64,000 bases of DNA from Parazoarcus communis SWub3 = DSM 12120 (GTDB taxonomy: Bacteria > Pseudomonadota > Gammaproteobacteria > Burkholderiales > Rhodocyclaceae): positions 62,001-126,000 of the forward strand of contig NZ_QKOE01000013.1 in NCBI RefSeq assembly GCF_003226565.1, given 5' to 3'. Both the position numbers and the translations under genes were made by a program. The notes under the pieces were generated by a model that was given only the letters and a program-made list of their open reading frames with translations, searched no databases and was not told the DNA's origin. Below are positions 53,189 through 61,073 of this stretch, piece after piece (positions within the stretch are counted from its first letter, which is position 1; each line of letters opens with the position of its first letter).

Positions 53189-53214
53189 GCTGCCAGGTCA
53201 ATCCCCGAAACCAC

Positions 53215-54174
53215 TCAGCCTTCCCGACCAGCACGCAGCTTCGACATCGCCATTGACGCCGCCGCAGTACGGGTCTCGACGCCGAGCTTCTCGAACACGT
53301 GCTCCAGGTGCTTGTGCACCGTGCGTGGACTGGAGCCGAGGATTTCGCCGATGTCGCGGTTGGTCTTGCCACGGATCACCCAGTACAGCACCTCCGCCTC
53401 GCGCGTGGTGAGGCGGAAGGCGGCGATCAGGGCCTCGATGGCGCTTGCGTCGTTCTCCTCACGCAGCACCACCAGCCACTCCTCGTCACCGGTCTGATCA
53501 TGGAAGGAGGCCAGCAACCTGCGTTGACCGTCGGCAGTCACAAGCGCCGTGATTTCCCGGCGTTCGCGACGGGCGAGTTCGGCGTTGTGGATCCAGCTCA
53601 GCAATCGGGGGGGCGCTATCTCGCCAGCCTCGCCGAGATCGGCCTCGAACCAGCTGCGGATCAGTTGCCGTGCCAACGGCGTCTGCCACACCAGCTTGCC
53701 GTCACGCGCACGCACGGCCACCGTCGCCTGGCCGAAGGCGTCGAGCGCACTGCGAGCCTGTTTCATCTGGCGGGCGTTGAGCACGTGAGCAGCAATCCGC
53801 GCCAGGACCTCGGCCGGCTTGATCGGCTTGGTCACGTAATCGGCCCCACCGGCGGCGAAGGCGGCCACCACGTGTTCGGTTTCGGTCAGGCCAGTCATGA
53901 ACAGGATGGGAATCGCACGGGTGGCAAAGTCAGCTTTCAACTGACGGGCGACCTCAAAGCCATCCATCCCGGGCATCACCGCATCGAGCAACACCACATC
54001 CGGCAGGCTCTGACGCGCACGGGCAAGGGCGCTTTCGCCATTGGTGGCCACCAGCACGAGATAACCCGCCTCATCGAGCGCATCGTGCAACAGGGCGAGG
54101 TTCTCCGGCACATCGTCGACAATCAGGACAATGCCGGCCGTGTTGGCATCGGCGGCAAGCGGCGGGGGACTCAT
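53215..54174 (-). CDS. LuxR-type response regulator paired with the NCS1-kinase
   Basis: A 319-residue regulator. The receiver (residues 15-130) has VLIVDDVPEN, the phosphoacceptor Asp in VVLLDAVMPGMDGFE and Lys in YVTKPIKPAEV. A PAS-like linker follows (about 140-245). The LuxR helix-turn-helix at the C-terminus reads FRLTTREAEVLYWVIRGKTNRDIGEILGSSPRTVHKHLEHVFEKLGVETRTAAA. Its ATG overlaps the kinase stop by 4 bp (ATGA), so the two form a tightly coupled two-component pair. Confidence 0.92.
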   Translation of the reverse strand: MSPPPLAADANTAGIVLIVDDVPENLALLHDALDEAGYLVLVATNGESALARARQSLPDVVLLDAVMPGMDGFEVARQLKADFATRAIPILFMTGLTETEHVVAAFAAGGADYVTKPIKPAEVLARIAAHVLNARQMKQARSALDAFGQATVAVRARDGKLVWQTPLARQLIRSWFEADLGEAGEIAPPRLLSWIHNAELARRERREITALVTADGQRRLLASFHDQTGDEEWLVVLREENDASAIEALIAAFRLTTREAEVLYWVIRGKTNRDIGEILGSSPRTVHKHLEHVFEKLGVETRTAAASMAMSKLRAGREG

Positions 54175-57100
54175 GAGGGTGGCTCCTTGCTGCGCAGCAA
54201 CTCGCGCATGGCATCGAACTGGAACTGACGTGCCAGTTCGCGCTGAACACGAACAAACTCTAGGTAGGCCGGATCGAGCGCCTCGATTGCGCTCAGGTGT
54301 TTGAGGATGCCGCGCAGAAAACCAAGCTCGATCAGCTCATCAAGGGCGCGCAGTTCGGCCTCGGGTGGCAGTACCAACTTTGTCACGACAGGCGCGAGCA
54401 CCGCTGCATCCGCTGCGGGGTCGTCTGCCCACACCCATTCCAGCTGCAGACGCTTGCCGATCCAGTCCAGCAAGTCCTCGACCCGGATCGGCTTCAGGAT
54501 GAAGTCCTCAGTACCGATACCGAAATCGTTGTCCAGCCCCTTGTCGAAGGCATTGGCAGAGATGATCGCCAGCGGCGCCTCGTCCAGCCCCGCGGCACGC
54601 AGGCGGCGAATGGTCTCCCAGCCGTCGATGCCTGGCATGGCCAGATCCATGAAGATCAGGTGCGGTCGGAAGCGCGGAACAAGCTCAAGACAGTCGTAGC
54701 CTGACGCGGCCTGGCCCACCTCGAAACCAAGCGGCTCGAGCAGGCTGACCAGCAGCTCCCGATCCACGCGCTCGTTGTCCACTGTGAGAATGCGGCGGCG
54801 CACGCCCTTATAGCCAATGCGCCGGGCACGGGGCAGGGCCGCGGCAGCTTGGGCATCGTGCAGTTGGGGCAGGAACAGACGGATGCGGAACACACTGCCA
54901 CGCCCCGGTGTACTCTCCACCGTCAGCTCACCTCCCATCAGGTCCGTCAGCATCTTGCTGATGGTCAAGCCCAGGCCCGTGCCCGTGGTTGTGCCGCCTT
55001 TGGCGCTGCTACCGCGAGTGAAGGGTTCGAAAATCTGCACCAACTCCTCATCGGCAATGCCAGGGCCGCTGTCTTCGATCTCGAACATGGCCATCTCGCG
55101 ACGGTAGGTCAGCGTCACCCGGACCGCACCACGCGGGGTGAACTTCACCGCATTGCCGATGATATTGATCAGGATCTGGCGCAGTCGCTTCTCGTCGGCG
55201 CGCACCACCTCGGGCAGCTTGCCGACGATGTCGAAAGCAAAGCCGAGACCCTTGTTGCGCGCCTGCAGCTCGAACATGCCGATCAGCTGCTGAATGAATG
55301 CGGGAAAGGCCAGCGGCCGGATGTCGAGGGCAAACTTGCCACTTTCGATACGGGCGATGTCGAGCGTACCCTCAATCAACGACAGCAGATGCTCGCCACT
55401 TTTCTTGATCACGCTGACCGCCTGCTGCCGGTGCGGTGGAATCGCCGGATCACCATCCAGGATCTGCGCGTAACCCAGGATGCTATTGAGTGGCGTACGC
55501 AATTCGTGGCTGATCGAGGTCACATAGCGGCTCTTGGCCTGATTGGCCTGCTCCGCCACCCGACGCGCCGTCTGCAGGGCCTCATCGGTGCGCTGATGGG
55601 ACTCGATCTCCTGCATCAGCAAGCGGGTCTGGCGATTGGACTCTTCCTGCGCCACCTGCCGGCTCTTGTGGGTCAGCACCATCCACCACGCACCAATGCC
55701 GCTCATCAGGAAAAGCGCGGCGTAGGTCTTGATCAGCACGCCCTTGAGCTCACCTTCGGCCACGATCGGCCCCCGCGCCAACAGTTCGTGGTAATACAAG
55801 GTGCCGAGCAGTAGTGCCAGGAAAAGGCTGATCCCCGACAAAAGCATCAGGTAGTGCCCAAGCCCGCCATCGATATATGGCCTGAGCGCACCGGGCAGGC
55901 AGCGTTCAAGCAAACCCGACCACTGCGCAGACAGCCGTGCATGCGGCTTGCACTGGTCCTCGCACCGCGCATCCAGCGAGCAGCACAAGGAGCAGATCGT
56001 GCCCTGGTAGGCGGGGCAGTGGCTGGTATCTTCGGGCTCGAAGTGCTGCCCGCAGATGCAGCACTGCCGTGTCGCCACCCAGGCCTTCCCTTCGTGAACG
56101 GCCGGCTCTGGTGGGCGCGCCAGGTAGTAACGTCCACGCGTCGCCCAGGCGATCAGCGGCGAGACCACCAGCGCCACCGCCATTGCCACAAAGGGCGCAA
56201 ACGGCTGGACACCGGTACCGAACACCCCGATGAAGGTGCACACCGAGAGCAACGAGGCCAGCACCATGGCCCCGACCCCGACCGGGTTGATGTCGTACAG
56301 ATGGCTGCGCTTGAACTCGATACCCTTTGGCGACCAGCCCATCGGCTTGTTGATGACCAGATCCGCCACCACCGCCACCATCCACGAAATGGCGATATTG
56401 GAATACAGCCCGAGCACCTGACCGAGCGCCTGGAACACGTTCATCTCCATCAGCAGCAAGGCGATCAGGATGTTGAACACCACCCACACCACCCGACCGG
56501 GGTGGCTGTGAGTCAGCCTCGAGAAGAAGTTCGACCACGCCAGCGAGCCGGCGTAGGCGTTGGTGACATTGATCTTGAGTTGCGACACGATGACGAACAG
56601 TGCCGTCACCGCCACCGCCCACAGCGCACTGTCGAACACCTTGGAAAACCCCAGCAGATACATCTGATTGGGGTCCACCGCCTTGTCGGCCGCCATGCCG
56701 TCACGCAGCAACAGCCAGGCCAGCAGCGCACCGCCAAGCATCTTCACCACGCCGATCAGCACCCAGCCCGGCCCGCCCAGCACCACGCCAAACAACCAGC
56801 GCCAGCGGTTCTGCTCGGTGCGCGCCGGCATGAAGCGCAGGTAGTCCGCCTGCTCTCCCATCTGCGTGATCAAGGCGATGCCCACCGTCATCGCTGCGGC
56901 GAAAAGATGAAAATCGAACGTCCCGCCCTGCCCCTGCACCCCCGGGTATTGCCACAACCCGGCCAGTGCGTCCGGCTCCTCGCGCAGCAGGAAAAAGAAG
57001 GGCAATGCAAGCAGGAATAGCCATAAAGGCTGAGTCAGGGTCTGCAGCTTGCTGATCACGGTAATGCCGTGAGTCACCAGGGGAATCACCACCAGCGCAC

Positions 57101-57650
57101 AGATCAGATAGCCCCAGGCAGGCGGGATGCCCAGCGCCAACTCCAGCGCATACGCCATGATCGCCGCTTCAAGCGCGAACAGGATGAAGGTGAAGGAGGC
57201 ATAGACCAGTGAGGACAGCGTCGAACCGATATAGCCGAAACCGGACCCGCGTGTCAGCAGGTCCATATCCACACCATGGCGCGCCGCGTACAGGCTGATC
57301 GGCAGACCAGTCAGGAAGATGATCAGGCCGATCGCGAGGATGGCCCAGAAGCTATTGACGAAGCCGTAGCCGACCAGCATGGTCGCCCCCACGGCTTCCA
57401 GCACCAGAAAGGAAGCCGCGCCGAAGGCCGTGTTACCAACCCGGAATTCGGTCCACTTGCGGAAACTGCGCGGCGTAAAGCGCAGCGCATAGTCTTCCAG
57501 CGTTTCGTTGGCAACCCAGGTGTTGTAGTCGCGGCGGATCTTGACCACACGCTGCGGCGCACCGTCACCGACTCCGCCTTGCGCGGATGCGCCCTCCTCC
57601 ACCATGCGGGCGGCGACGCTCGGTTCAGCCATCGGGTCTTGGGCGTTCAT
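54171..57650 (-). CDS. NCS1-family transporter fused to a hybrid sensor histidine kinase
   Basis: A 1159-residue inner-membrane protein. Residues about 45-510 form a complete NCS1 (nucleobase/allantoin/hydantoin/thiamine) transporter-like region of about 12 helices (ETLEDYALRFTPRSFRKWTEFRVGNTAFGAASFLVLEAVGATML at the start). A Cys cluster spans residues 531-568 (CCICG, HCPAYQGTICSLCC, CEDQC), resembling a zinc or Fe-S site. Two more helices lead to the kinase: His716 in SISHELRTPLNSILGYAQ, N box IIGNAVKFTP, G1 EDSGPGI, G2 GTGLGL. A receiver follows (from about 952, Asp1002 in FMDLAMPGIDG). An 80-residue helical C-terminal tail closes the protein. It probably senses or transports a small nitrogenous ring. 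Confidence 0.92.
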   Translation of the reverse strand: MNAQDPMAEPSVAARMVEEGASAQGGVGDGAPQRVVKIRRDYNTWVANETLEDYALRFTPRSFRKWTEFRVGNTAFGAASFLVLEAVGATMLVGYGFVNSFWAILAIGLIIFLTGLPISLYAARHGVDMDLLTRGSGFGYIGSTLSSLVYASFTFILFALEAAIMAYALELALGIPPAWGYLICALVVIPLVTHGITVISKLQTLTQPLWLFLLALPFFFLLREEPDALAGLWQYPGVQGQGGTFDFHLFAAAMTVGIALITQMGEQADYLRFMPARTEQNRWRWLFGVVLGGPGWVLIGVVKMLGGALLAWLLLRDGMAADKAVDPNQMYLLGFSKVFDSALWAVAVTALFVIVSQLKINVTNAYAGSLAWSNFFSRLTHSHPGRVVWVVFNILIALLLMEMNVFQALGQVLGLYSNIAISWMVAVVADLVINKPMGWSPKGIEFKRSHLYDINPVGVGAMVLASLLSVCTFIGVFGTGVQPFAPFVAMAVALVVSPLIAWATRGRYYLARPPEPAVHEGKAWVATRQCCICGQHFEPEDTSHCPAYQGTICSLCCSLDARCEDQCKPHARLSAQWSGLLERCLPGALRPYIDGGLGHYLMLLSGISLFLALLLGTLYYHELLARGPIVAEGELKGVLIKTYAALFLMSGIGAWWMVLTHKSRQVAQEESNRQTRLLMQEIESHQRTDEALQTARRVAEQANQAKSRYVTSISHELRTPLNSILGYAQILDGDPAIPPHRQQAVSVIKKSGEHLLSLIEGTLDIARIESGKFALDIRPLAFPAFIQQLIGMFELQARNKGLGFAFDIVGKLPEVVRADEKRLRQILINIIGNAVKFTPRGAVRVTLTYRREMAMFEIEDSGPGIADEELVQIFEPFTRGSSAKGGTTTGTGLGLTISKMLTDLMGGELTVESTPGRGSVFRIRLFLPQLHDAQAAAALPRARRIGYKGVRRRILTVDNERVDRELLVSLLEPLGFEVGQAASGYDCLELVPRFRPHLIFMDLAMPGIDGWETIRRLRAAGLDEAPLAIISANAFDKGLDNDFGIGTEDFILKPIRVEDLLDWIGKRLQLEWVWADDPAADAAVLAPVVTKLVLPPEAELRALDELIELGFLRGILKHLSAIEALDPAYLEFVRVQRELARQFQFDAMRELLRSKEPPS

Positions 57651-57657
57651 AGGGCAG

Positions 57658-57691
57658 AAAAAAAAGGCGCGATGCAGGAAGCAATCGCGCC
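57658..57691 (-). terminator. Intrinsic terminator of the TolC-like gene
   Basis: GGCGCGAT and ATCGCGCC form a perfect 8-bp stem with a 10-base loop, followed on the minus strand by eight U residues. It lies 30 bp after the tolC-like stop and just before the kinase start, so it separates the two units. Confidence 0.88.
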
Positions 57692-57721
57692 ATTCTATGC
57701 GAGGCCCGGGCGGCGGGATGC

Positions 57722-59161
57722 TTACTTGCCCTGCGCCTTCAGTGCCTCCTGCAACAGGGCCGCCTTGTCGATGGACATCGGCAGCGGCGCCTCAGCCGGG
57801 CACAGCTCGGCCGGATCCACGCCAGCACGGTCCTGACCCAGCTCGGCAGCCGTCGGCATGGCTTCGCGCGAGACCTCGAGTGCAGGCATCAACCGCCCCA
57901 TGCCCGCCAGCGTCCGCGCCTCGGCGACGACCACATCATAGCTGGCGTTGACGTAGGCACGACGGGCCTGGAAGTACTCGTTTTCAGTATCCAGCAAGTC
58001 AAGCAAGGTACGCTGACCGATGTCGAACTGACGACGATAGGCCTCTCGTGCCTTCTCGATCGACAGTTGATGCTGGTCGAGATAGCGCAACTGCTCAACC
58101 AGACGCTGACTATCGTTGTATGCGATGGAGACGGTCTGACGAAGGTCGCGACAGGCCTTCTCGCGCAGGTCGCGGGACTGATTCAGCTGTTCGGCAGCCT
58201 GACGGATACGGGCCTGATCGGCACCACCGCGGAACAGGTTGTAGCTGAATACCAACTCGACCACGCCATCACGGGAGCGGCCATCCGCCCCCTCGAGGTT
58301 ATCGGTCAGACTTTGCCGCGCACGCAGGTCCAGGCGAGGATGGTTGGCTGCGCGCCGGGTCTCGACCAACGCCTGGCCCGCACGAACGTTCTCGACCGCA
58401 GCGTTGATCGACGGGCTGGATTGCATCGCCTCGCGCAAGACCTCCTGCGCACTCGACGGCAAGGGCGCAGAACTGAGTCGCGCGCCGAAAGCCGGCATGG
58501 TCTGCGGCGGCGCCTCACCGACCAGACGCAGATAGCGCGTGCTGACGTCGTGCAGATTGGACACTTCCGTCAGCAGGTTGGACTCGGCCAATGCAACGCG
58601 CCCGGTCGCCTGCTCGAGATCGACCCGCCGGCCGACACCCGCCGATGCACGCTCTGCGATCTGGTCGAACACCTGCTTGTGCTCGACATAGTTCTGCTGT
58701 GCCAGACGGACGAGTTCGCGATACCGCAACACATCACCATAAGCGCGTACCACCTCGAGCGACGCCGACTCGGATGCATCCAGCAGTTCATAGTAGCGAG
58801 CAAGTCGCGCATACCCCATACGCGCCACTTCGTTACGGGTAAAGAAGCCGTCATACACCATCTGATTCAGCGACAGCGAGGCCCCACGACGGGTGTAATC
58901 GTCAGCCTCGGTACCAGGCCGCTTGCGCCACTCATGCCCAACGCCAGCGGTCAGGTCGACCTGGGGATAGTAGCCCCCTTTTGCCACATCCTGCTCAGCC
59001 TCAGCAGCCCGGAAACCATGCCAGCGCGCCTGCACTTCGGGGTTCGTGACAACCGCCTTACGCACCGCTTCACGCAAGACTTCAGGCACTTGCGCGTTGA
59101 CCTGGGCATGAGGCAAGACAGCAGCAAGCGCCAGAAAGACAAGTTTTCGAACCCCGTTCAT
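57722..59161 (-). CDS. TolC-family outer-membrane efflux protein (LapE/AggE-like)
   Basis: A 479-residue protein with a signal peptide (cut near VNAQ). It has two TolC repeats: EVLREAVRKAVVTNPEVQARWHGFRAAEAEQDVAKGGYYPQVDL and EVLREAMQSSPSINAAVENVRAGQALVETRRAANHPRLDLRARQSL, plus the ending segment FDIGQRTLLDLLDTENEYFQARRAYVNASYDVVVAEARTLAGMG. The wording fits type I secretion outer-membrane partners of large adhesins. GGAGGG lies just before the ATG at 59161. The PEP-CTERM, LapG and LapD genes are transcribed divergently from it. Confidence 0.9.
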   Translation of the reverse strand: MNGVRKLVFLALAAVLPHAQVNAQVPEVLREAVRKAVVTNPEVQARWHGFRAAEAEQDVAKGGYYPQVDLTAGVGHEWRKRPGTEADDYTRRGASLSLNQMVYDGFFTRNEVARMGYARLARYYELLDASESASLEVVRAYGDVLRYRELVRLAQQNYVEHKQVFDQIAERASAGVGRRVDLEQATGRVALAESNLLTEVSNLHDVSTRYLRLVGEAPPQTMPAFGARLSSAPLPSSAQEVLREAMQSSPSINAAVENVRAGQALVETRRAANHPRLDLRARQSLTDNLEGADGRSRDGVVELVFSYNLFRGGADQARIRQAAEQLNQSRDLREKACRDLRQTVSIAYNDSQRLVEQLRYLDQHQLSIEKAREAYRRQFDIGQRTLLDLLDTENEYFQARRAYVNASYDVVVAEARTLAGMGRLMPALEVSREAMPTAAELGQDRAGVDPAELCPAEAPLPMSIDKAALLQEALKAQGK

Positions 59162-59444
59162 GCACCCTCCAGACAATTCAATCGATGGATCTCGAACCCA
59201 AACGGTTCGTATCTGCCCCAATCTGGGCAACGCTTTGCATGATAGGGGGAAACTCGGGGTCATGCTGAGGAATACCACACAAGCTCGAGCCAGGCACTGC
59301 GCCGTCGAAACCACGCAAATACGCCATCCGTGACATATACACGCTATTACTTACGCTACAGGCTGCATAATCACCAAAACTCGACATGCCCTCAGGCGTG
59401 GCAATACTGCAACCAGACTGCGGCCACCGCAGCAGGAGATCACC
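59162..59444. other. Divergent intergenic region between the TolC-like and PEP-CTERM genes
   Basis: 283 bp without a gene. A CATAAT -10-like element near 59367 is the only promoter feature on the plus strand that I can point to. Nothing else recognisable. Confidence 0.3.
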
Positions 59445-60164
59445 TTGAAGACATTCACCACCCTCGCCGCGGCAACTGCCCTGCTGACCAGTGCATCCGC
59501 ATACGCTGCACCGCTCGTCTTCTTCGGCGAAGACGAAGGCTTGGGCGAAACGATTGCCCTGAGCTCGACACCGAACGCCGATGCCGCTCGCAACGCCTTT
59601 CTCGCCGCATTGAGTGGCCAGAATGTCGCAACCGAAGATTTTGAAAGCCATCCTTACACCACAAGTTTTACCCCCGGCACGCTGAATGTCGATTTCGGCG
59701 CACTCGGCACTGCAACCCTGAACCAGGGCTATGTCACCAACGACCCCTACGCGGGCCGCTACGCGACCTCGGGCGCGCAGTTCTGGGAGACCTACAGCTC
59801 GAGCTTCACGATCAACTTCTCGTCTGCGGTGATTGGCTTCGGTTTCTACGGCATCGACATCGGCGACTTTCTCGGCACGGTAACCCTGACATTGTCCAAC
59901 GGTAGCGAATTTACCGTTCCGCACAGCATCGACAATCCAGGTGGGTCCGTTCTTTACTGGGGTATTGTCGACACCGAAACCCCCTTTACCAGTGTCACTT
60001 TCGGCAATACCAATGCCGGTGCAGACTGGTTTGGCTTTGATGATTTCACCATCGCGACTGCCGGCCCCGGCAACAGGATTCCCGAGCCCGCGACACTCGC
60101 ATTGCTTGGTCTGGGTCTCGCCGCACTGGGCGCGGGTCGACGCGGAAAGCTGTCTCGGGCATGA
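59445..60164 (+). CDS. PEP-CTERM exosortase-target surface protein
   Basis: A 239-residue exported protein. The signal peptide is TLAAATALLTSASAYAAP. The mature part is Gly/Ser/Thr-rich beta sequence (VIGFGFYGIDIGDFLGTVTLTLSNG, WFGFDDFTIATAGPGN). The C-terminus has the sorting signal PEPATLALLGLGLAALGAGRRGKLSRA: PEP motif, hydrophobic helix and Arg cluster. Exosortase would cleave there and the protein would go to the exopolysaccharide matrix. The start is a TTG at 59445 with AGGAG 7 bp upstream. It is followed by lapG. Confidence 0.9.
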   Translation: MKTFTTLAAATALLTSASAYAAPLVFFGEDEGLGETIALSSTPNADAARNAFLAALSGQNVATEDFESHPYTTSFTPGTLNVDFGALGTATLNQGYVTNDPYAGRYATSGAQFWETYSSSFTINFSSAVIGFGFYGIDIGDFLGTVTLTLSNGSEFTVPHSIDNPGGSVLYWGIVDTETPFTSVTFGNTNAGADWFGFDDFTIATAGPGNRIPEPATLALLGLGLAALGAGRRGKLSRA

Positions 60165-60200
60165 CCCCTCGCAGGTCACAAGACCTGCAGCTGACACCCA

Positions 60201-60225
60201 GCCCACGTCCCTTTCGGGCGTGGGC
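60201..60225. terminator. Hairpin after the PEP-CTERM gene
   Basis: GCCCACG and CGTGGGC form a 7-bp stem with inner CCC/GGG pairing, 36 bp after the stop. It lies just upstream of a TATAAT (60233-60238) that probably serves lapG. The lack of a U-run makes it a weak terminator. Confidence 0.45.
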
Positions 60226-60232
60226 GCGCGCG

Positions 60233-60238
60233 TATAAT
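60233..60238 (+). promoter_or_regulatory. -10 element upstream of lapG
   Basis: TATAATCGG follows the hairpin at 60201 and precedes the lapG start by about 75 bp. It has no clear -35 at the normal spacing. The TATAATCSG form recurs before dbpA and the GDT1 riboswitch. Confidence 0.45.
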
Positions 60239-60313
60239 CGGTCTGGCGCAATGCTGCCTGTCGGCCCCGTGATCCGATAGCGTGCCGCTGCGCACCCACC
60301 CCGAACCGTGCGT

Positions 60314-61036
60314 ATGCGCCCCTTTTCCACTCGCTCCGACCTATGCCGTTCGGCCAGACCTGTCCCGTCGCCTCTGCTGCGACTATGCGCATTTGTGGTT
60401 TTCGCGGCGCTGACCTGGTTCGCAGGCGCAAATACCGACTTCGACCGGATGCAACGCCTGGCCAGCGAGCGCTTCGGCAATCAGGCGGGCGACATGGTCG
60501 GGGCCTGGCGGCGGTTGATTGATGAAAGCCGGGATATTCCCGAGACGGATCAGCTCACCCGGGTCAACCATTTCTTCAATCGCAGCATCCAGTTCGACGA
60601 CGACATCGTCGTCTGGCAGCAGCAGGACTATTGGGCCAGCCCGCTCGAGACCCTGGGGCGCCAGGCCGGTGACTGCGAGGACTTCGCCATCGCAAAGTAT
60701 GTCACCTTGCGCCTGCTGGGCATTCCGAAAGAGCGACTGAGACTGATCTACGTCCGTGCTCGCATCGGTGGTGCGGACAGCCCGGTTTCGCAGGCTCACA
60801 TGGTGCTGGGCTACTTTGCCACACCCACTGACGAGCCCCTGGTCCTCGACAACTTGATCGGCGACATCCGGCCCGCCGCCCGCCGTCCCGACCTGTTCCC
60901 GGTATTCAGCTTCAACAGCGAAGGCTTGTGGGTCGGTGGCGCGGCAGAATCCTCTGCCGATCCCACCGCAAGGCTGTCCCGCTGGCGGGATGTCCTTGCC
61001 AGAATGCGCAGCGAAGGCCTGGAGCTCACGCAATGA
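60314..61036 (+). CDS. lapG: LapG-type periplasmic Cys protease (transglutaminase-like)
   Basis: A 240-residue protein with an N-terminal signal/anchor (LLRLCAFVVFAALTWFAGA). The catalytic triad is visible: Cys121 (QAGDCEDFAIAKY), His162 (SQAHMVLGY) and Asp179 (PLVLDNL). The DDD of SIQFDDDIVVW lies in the region that binds calcium in LapG. LapG cuts the N-terminus of LapA-type adhesins to release biofilms and is held by LapD when c-di-GMP is high. The next gene, 37 bp downstream, is lapD. The GTG at 60308 is an alternative start. Confidence 0.9.
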   Translation: MRPFSTRSDLCRSARPVPSPLLRLCAFVVFAALTWFAGANTDFDRMQRLASERFGNQAGDMVGAWRRLIDESRDIPETDQLTRVNHFFNRSIQFDDDIVVWQQQDYWASPLETLGRQAGDCEDFAIAKYVTLRLLGIPKERLRLIYVRARIGGADSPVSQAHMVLGYFATPTDEPLVLDNLIGDIRPAARRPDLFPVFSFNSEGLWVGGAAESSADPTARLSRWRDVLARMRSEGLELTQ

Positions 61037-61073
61037 CCCCGCTTCCCAAGACATTTTTCGAGGTGTGCCAACG

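Noticed and set aside
53068-53214. Cobalamin riboswitch before the second TonB receptor
   Set aside because: The gap is too short and lacks a B12-box-like GCCACTG element.
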